The notes beneath the pieces were generated by a model. It was not told the origin of the DNA. It saw only the letters and a program-made list of their open reading frames with translations, and searched no databases. Source: Zygnema cylindricum (lineage: Eukaryota; Streptophyta; Zygnematophyceae; Zygnematales; Zygnemataceae). From it: DNA of 64,000 bases. Made by a program: the position numbers and the translations under genes. Positions 58,564 through 64,000 of this stretch are shown one piece after another; position 1 is the first letter of the stretch, and each line of letters starts with the position of its first letter. The DNA lies in contig JBBHKE010002597.1 of NCBI GenBank assembly GCA_037447655.1, forward strand, positions 1-64,000, written 5' to 3'.

Positions 58564-60226
58564 ATTTTGTCAGGGGTCTCAAGATTCCGATGCCATTTCA
58601 CGTTGACCGGACACGAGACGGAAAGGTAAAGCGAATCTTCTCCAACAATGAAACGGCACATGCTGGAAGGCGGTACGTCTACAATGTCAAGAAAAGTCAT
58701 TTGACGTCACAAGCAGTTACAAAAAAATAACGTGCTTGCGTCATCACAGATTGTAGATGTTGACGGCCATCACGGGGCATTGTCAGCCTATACAATCACG
58801 GGCATGGACCGTGTTGTGTTTATCAAAACGTCCACATTACTATTGTACTAATCTAAACATCCGTATGGACATTTGTAGACGCGACCCAAAACAACACTGT
58901 TGACGCAAAATAGAGCAAAGTACACCGCGAATCGTTATTAGTGTCAAAGTTTAAATAGTGTTGAAGAAAATTTACCGTACTTGATGCTAATTAAGAATTT
59001 GATTTTTTTCAAAAAAAAGGTATATTCTAATTTCGGCGTTAATACTAATTTGGGAACAGCAAAAATGGAATATTTTCCGTACGATTGTATACATTAGTAT
59101 ATGTATCCGTACAAAATATTAGAAATCGTACGCCGTCGCGAATTTAAAATATCCGTACATGCCATACTAGTTTACGTGTCAAACCAATCCCGTTTTTTTG
59201 AGCGCACGTTCCTATGCGTGCGCGTCTGATTTAAATATTATTTGTAAATTTTCACTTGAAAAGGTACATTTATGTACGAATTGACATCGACCGTACACCA
59301 CACTATTTATATTTTATTGTACTTTCGGGCTTTACTCTATTTTGTACGGTACCTTAATTAACGTCAAGGAAAAATTAAAATCGTGTATCCTATTTGAAAA
59401 AAAAAATCAAAATTTTAAGAACCCAAATTAGAGTTATTGACACTAATAACGATTCGCGGTGTAGCGACGGCACGAAATCGTACTGCTTGAAAAGGACCGC
59501 TAACTTTTAAACTGCCACGATCGGACGGTCACGAACGAAGGATAGACGGGTGACGACTCATTTGTGCAGGTGGCGGCTTTATCTATATTCGTTGACGGGA
59601 TCGATAGTCTAAGATCTGACGGTCGAAAACTATTGCTGAAAGGGTACTTTGAAAGTTAACCGATTCGTGACGTCGGCCGAAGGACACGCCGCAATGCCCG
59701 TTACACGAACATGGACCGTGTCCTTTGTACGACAATATCAAAGTACAGTACTGTACTGTACTATTGTACTAATCAAGACGTACGTCCATACCATAATTTA
59801 TAGACGCGACCCAAAAACGATGCGACACAAAAACTAGCGTAACTAAATAATAAATAAAAAAACTAAATCGTCCCGATTCATGTCATACCGTGTCCTGTTT
59901 ATCACAGTAAGCCGCTAATCGTTATTAATGTTGATAACACTAACTCGGTCGCGACTTTTTTAACCAAAAATCACAAAATAGAGTTAGCAACATTAGTTTA
60001 AGGACGTGGATTAAAATTTGCCACGTCTACTTGCCAGCCTATACAACCTGTGATGACGCACGTTATTTTTGTGACCCCTTGTGACGTCGTATGACTTTTT
60101 GTGACATTGTAGATGTACCTCATAACAGCCTGTGCCGTTTCATGGATGAAGAATATTCTTTGCCTTTGCGTCTCGTGTCCGGTCGACGTGAAATGGCATC
60201 GGAATCTTTTAAACCCCTGCGAAAAA
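58564..60226. mobile_element. Inverted-repeat pair enclosing a MITE
   Basis: The arm 58564-58790 (GGGGTCTCAAGATTCCGATG, ACGTCACAAGCAGTTAC) is matched in reverse complement by about 60040-60226. Just inside, 58803-58915 and 59709-59830 are direct-repeat-like (CATGGACCGTGT, ATTGTACTAATC, TAGACGCGACCCAAAA). A related single arm lies at 24050. Confidence 0.6.
58923..59461. mobile_element. CACCG-family MITE, long form, complete
   Basis: 539 bp with inverted ends CACCGCGAATCGTTATTAGTGTC, TA on both sides. It aligns with 25613-26147. Non-coding. Confidence 0.8.
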
Positions 60227-60529
60227 AAAATCCTTCATGATGCAAACGGACAATACAAAACAAATTGTGTACTTTTATTCGTCGTTAAAAACGTTAACGC
60301 ACAAAACATAGCGAATCGGTAATTTTCGTCGTCGCTTGAATTCGTTTTAATTTTTTTAAAAAATTTCGACGATGACTCAAAACGATCTTTTAACTTTTTT
60401 GATTTTTCTGTACGGTTTAAACTTACGCGGTACGGTGCTAGGTTTCAGAGGAAAACGACAGAAAAACCCTTAGTTTGGAACATAGATACATACCCTAACG
60501 TGCATTCATTTTCTCGTTTGTATAGAGAT

Positions 60530-60916
60530 TGGCCAATCAAGCTCACGGTAGTCGTATTGATGACGTCATGAATAATTAATTTTGAAGTTTTACATCACGT
60601 AGAAACTTACAAAAGACAGGCGAAAAAGTACACCATTATGTCACCATCTACATCAGCTAGCCGTCGAACCAGACAACATGTACGGAAAAAAAGGACGACC
60701 GTTGGACGTGGTCCTGAATTCTGTTAATTGTACGACACTCGGTTCGTACGATCGCTCGGATTGTTCCTTCTTTTGCGACGGTTGCATCTGAAGGATCTGT
60801 AAGGAGACGGTGTGCTAAAATCAAAACCCTAATTCACCTACTGAATCCTTTTCTGAGAAAGAACTGCCACGTGTCTTCCTCTAGAAACCTCGTGACGTGG
60901 CGAGTGATCAGCCGTC
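60530..60916 (+). promoter_or_regulatory. Conserved upstream region of LRR gene C
   Basis: Aligns with the region upstream of gene A. It contains TGACGTCA (about 60558), a G-box-type GCCACGTGTCTTCC (about 60868) and a CGTGACGTGG just before the ATG. Probably promoter and 5' UTR. Confidence 0.4.
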
Positions 60917-61003
60917 ATGGCTCAAACGATCATGATGACTCTGATATTAATTTTTCTGTTCCACGTGGCACCCTCGTACGGAGTAACCTGGCGTCACGTG
61001 ACA
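60917..61003 (+). CDS. Gene C exon 1: signal peptide
   Basis: 29 codons, MAQTIMMTLILIFLFHVAPS then YGVTWRHVT, ending phase 0 at GTAAGT. A strong hydrophobic core with likely cleavage after SYG. Confidence 0.7.
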
Positions 61004-61722
61004 GTAAGTTCCACAGCTCTCTGCTCAACCTTTCTCCGCCACTTCGATCTTCGTGTCTGCCTTCGCACGTGCGAAATATCGCTCTCATTGGCTCCGGTGA
61101 GGCTTCTGACGTCATTCATTGCTGCTGCAGAGAAAGCACTGCAGGCGGTGAAGGCGGCCGTCAAGAACAAGGGGCGATTTCCGGAGATCAAATGTAATGA
61201 AACCAGTTTCAAGTGCGATAAATCCGGTCGCGTGACAGAATTGTGAGTGATTATTATCGCTGCGTGCACTCTCTGCTGCTTTCAATGCGAACAGAAATTC
61301 GCACTAAACATCGCACTTAATTTCTACTCGGATGCTGAGGCTCTTTGCACTGTCTGCTGGGATCAGTTCGCACTAAAAATTGCGCTTAATTTTTGATTCT
61401 GTAGGCCACCTAAATTCTCTGCTGCAACGAGATCCGCACTGAAAGTCGCACTGAAAAATGTTGGTCACAGGCGGCCTGGATTTCCTGCTGAGATGCTCTT
61501 TGCGATGCTTGGGCGCTGCCGAGGCTTGCAACAGGGGGGGAGGGGGGAGATAGGAGAGCGGAGGGGAGAGGGTGGAGGGTGGAGGGGGGAGGGGGGAAGG
61601 GCGTGGAGAATGATGGATCTTATTCGATTTTCGATGGGAGGGGGGTGCAGATATTTCTACTCCTTGGATCTGGAGGGGACAATAGCGCCGGAGATTGGCA
61701 ACCTCACACGGTTGAAGAACTT
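60917..61722 (+). CDS. LRR gene C: secreted LRR protein, 5' end, intact
   Basis: Three exons join in frame: 60917-61003 (signal peptide), 61133-61242 (LRR N-cap) and 61651-61722 (72-bp LRR). It is the paralogue of gene A with the same exon lengths, except that exon 1 here has no stop. The intron downstream aligns with gene A and B introns up to a point where the next LRR exon should follow (near 63100 and 63620), but the exon is not there. The gene therefore either continues beyond the window or was truncated by rearrangement. It is divergent from gene B. Confidence 0.7.
61133..61242 (+). CDS. Gene C exon 2: LRR N-terminal cap
   Basis: 110 bp, acceptor CTGCAGAG, donor GTGAGT. KALQAVKAAVKNKGRFPEIK, then two cysteines, then KCDKSGRVTEL. 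Phase 0 in and phase 2 out. Confidence 0.68.
61651..61722 (+). CDS. Gene C LRR exon 1
   Basis: 72 bp, acceptor GGGTGCAG, donor GTGAGT. Core LDLEGTIAPEIGNLTRLKNL. A purine-only stretch (about 61535-61610) lies just upstream. Confidence 0.75.
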
Positions 61723-62710
61723 GTGAGTGAACATGGGAGGCAAGATGCATTTCAAATGCAAATAAAAGAAAATAGGAAAAAGACTAAAAACTGCTTTTGA
61801 TAAAAATTCCACACGATGTAAATCTCATGTGAAAGTTTATTTTCTTCCTTTCTTTTTGTTGTCAAAATGGAGGAGGGGGCTGAAGAGGGGGGATATTGTT
61901 GTGTGTGAATGCTAGGTTGGTAGATGCATCTCATTGGAAAAAAAAAATGAATTAATCAATTAGTGCAATGACGAAAAAGTAGCACATTGAAAGTCACATT
62001 TCACATTTTTTTTTGCAATCTTCTGTTAATGTCGCTTGGATAGCGGAAACTGCGGTCCTGGGCGAGGGTATTTTTTTTTATTTGCTTTTGCATCCCATTT
62101 TTATGTTAAGAAAAGATAAACGTTTAAGCTTTCGCTGCTTTGAATAACCACCATAAAGTGCCCATTTGATTTGAAGAAACCATGCACAATTCACAAAACT
62201 TTTAGTCTACCCTATCAATGGACAAAAGATAAAGTAAATAAAGGCTTGTAAGAGGCTGTTTGAGAAAGAGGCCTTAACAAACGATTTAGAACCAAATCAA
62301 AATAATTTTAAATTTTTGACTTTTACATCATCTTTTCCCCTTCAATATCTTCCCTCGCCTCCTCATCCCCATCTTATCATGTCGTTTCCCTCCTTGCCCT
62401 TCTCCTCCCCCCACTGTAGACTCTTCGATTCTCTCCTCCCTCTTTCGAACTAAGTGATTAGAGAGCAAGGTGAAAAAATGCTACTATTTTGAAAGTAACT
62501 ATTGAATTAGGCACCACATTTTCTACATGTTCGATAAATATTTCTAATTGAATTAACGAATGGAAAACTTGCACGGATAATTCTTATTTTCTTTGATCAA
62601 AGTTTTCACGCCAAATTTCATGGCACTAGTATTTGCAAATGATCAAGTTAGTAAAAGTTGACTTCTCGGGTTTCGCAAATACATGTTTCAGCCTACAAAT
62701 ATTGAAGAAG
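61723..62710 (+). other. Gene C intron
   Basis: It aligns first with the gene A intron after 9259 and then with that before 11854. The gene A stretch around 10653, including its LRR exon, has no counterpart. A CT-rich patch lies at 62330-62440. Confidence 0.5.
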
Positions 62711-63752
62711 AAATTTCGACGTGTTTTATCGTTCTTTTTAAAAAATTGATGACTGCGGATTTTAGTCATATGGATTTTGAGGTTTCCATTTTTTGCGAAT
62801 GGGAAATTAGGGACAAAATATAGATTCTGTTTACTTTTTAGGGGCAAATAGTTTTCATGTTGCCAATTTCAGTGGTGATTCTTGAACATACAAATAATTG
62901 AATAAAAATGTGATGACATTGGCTAAATTATTGTGCTAGTAACCTGTCTATTGGAGGGCTAGTGACACTATGCAAAGAATTAATTTTCAACCCATATTTG
63001 AACTAAAGAGTAATAAATCTGCAATGTCCACAATTACAAGACATGTTGGAATGATTTTTGTATTTTACTCCAAGACAATGTTCACCATCAATTAGATCGT
63101 TGAGGGTTAGCAATGCTTCTAGCTACGTCTTTAGAGCTTATTTGGCCTAGTTTTTTTATATGTTGTTTTCCTGGGCACATTTGGCCGCTTTCTATGATAA
63201 ATTCGACTCAATTTGGGAGTTGAACTCGAAGAAATTTCGACGTGTTTTATCGTTCTTTTTAAAAAATTGATGACTGCGGATTTTAGTCATATGGATTTTG
63301 AGGTTTCCATTTTTTGCGAATGGGAAATTAGGGACAAAATATAGATTCTGTTTACTTTTTAGGGGCAAATAGTTTTCATGTTGCCAATTTCAGTGGTGAT
63401 TCTTGAACATACAAATAATTGAATAAAAATGTGATGACATTGGCTAAATTATTGTGCTAGTAACCTGTCTATTGGAGGGCTAGTGACACTATGCAAAGAA
63501 TTAATTTTCAACCCATATTTGAACTAAAGAGTAATAAATCTGCAATGTCCACAATTACAAGACATGTTGGAATGATTTTTGTATTTTACTCCAAGACAAT
63601 GTTCACCATCAATTAGATCGTTGAGGGTTAGCAATGCTTCTAGCTACGTCTTTAGAGCTTATTTGGCCTAGTTTTTTTATATGTTGTTTTCCTGGGCACA
63701 TTTGGCCGCTTTCTATGATAAATTCGACTCAATTTGGGAGTTGAACTCGATG
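62711..63752 (+). repeat. Perfect 521-bp tandem duplication
   Basis: 62711-63231 and 63232-63752 appear identical in sequence. The unit contains the intron segment shared with genes A and B (GTGATGACATTGGC, CAATGTTCACCATCAATTAG). Either very recent or an assembly artefact. Confidence 0.92.
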
Positions 63753-64000
63753 TAAACACCCACTTTCATTGGACTCTCGACTCCATCTTGGTGAGTTTTG
63801 ATGAATTTGTCCAATTTCTGTTGCGTTTCTTCTATGTAGAGATGCCTAAGAGGGTTTCAGGGTTAGTGACATTCTTTCGAGTTTTGCAGAGTTTCGTTTT
63901 GCTGAGGTTATTCGTTCTCCTTCAACTTTTTTCTCTCCTTTGGTTTCTGTAATTACAATTTATAACTTTGTTTCTGACCCCTCTTTTTCTCCTATTTTGT

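Overview
The window is eukaryotic nuclear DNA, AT-rich, gene-poor and full of transposons. It has spliced LRR genes with long introns, Ty1/copia LTR retrotransposons with a plant-style TGGTATCGGAGC primer site, many TA-flanked MITEs, and no bacterial-style gene packing. The host cannot be fixed from sequence alone. The IPxSIGxxxxLxxL leucine-rich repeats suggest a plant, alga or photosynthetic stramenopile. The SLC15-like peptide transporter exon (EFCERFSYYG) is less typical of land plants, so an alga or other protist is a fair guess.

Layout. At 1.4-5.9 kb lies a gag-only LTR retrotransposon with 1236-bp LTRs and an AAAGT target duplication. The sequence at 5.75-7.48 kb, including the end of that LTR, recurs at 18.97-20.68 kb. 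LRR gene A (+) runs from 8.5 to 17.8 kb; one intron holds copia debris and a 1.7-kb polypurine tract. From 20.7 to 30.5 kb there is a patchwork of MITEs and foldback elements, one of which encloses a LINE-like ORF remnant, plus a small ORF with a two-fold 30-residue repeat. At 31.5 kb is exon 1 of a POT-family transporter with a frameshift. Just downstream sits a complete but defective copia element (31.9-37.9 kb, AGATT target duplication). LRR gene B (-) has exons at 56.8, 48.1 and 39.2 kb; its introns carry two more defective copia elements and a duplicated 1-kb block. LRR gene C (+) begins at 60.9 kb, head-to-head with B, and is a paralogue of A; its downstream intron contains a perfect 521-bp tandem duplication.

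The main theme is the LRR family. Every LRR exon found (eight across three genes) is exactly 72 bp, phase 2-2, and encodes one 24-residue repeat, so repeats can be gained or lost without breaking the frame. Exons are preceded on the sense strand by G-rich or purine-rich stretches instead of a clear polypyrimidine tract, and adjacent intron sequence is shared between units, so growth by exon-plus-intron duplication is plausible. No membrane, kinase or GTPase domain is visible, so the genes are secreted LRR proteins, run beyond the window, or are truncated. A carries a broken signal-peptide exon and looks decayed, while the visible part of C is intact.
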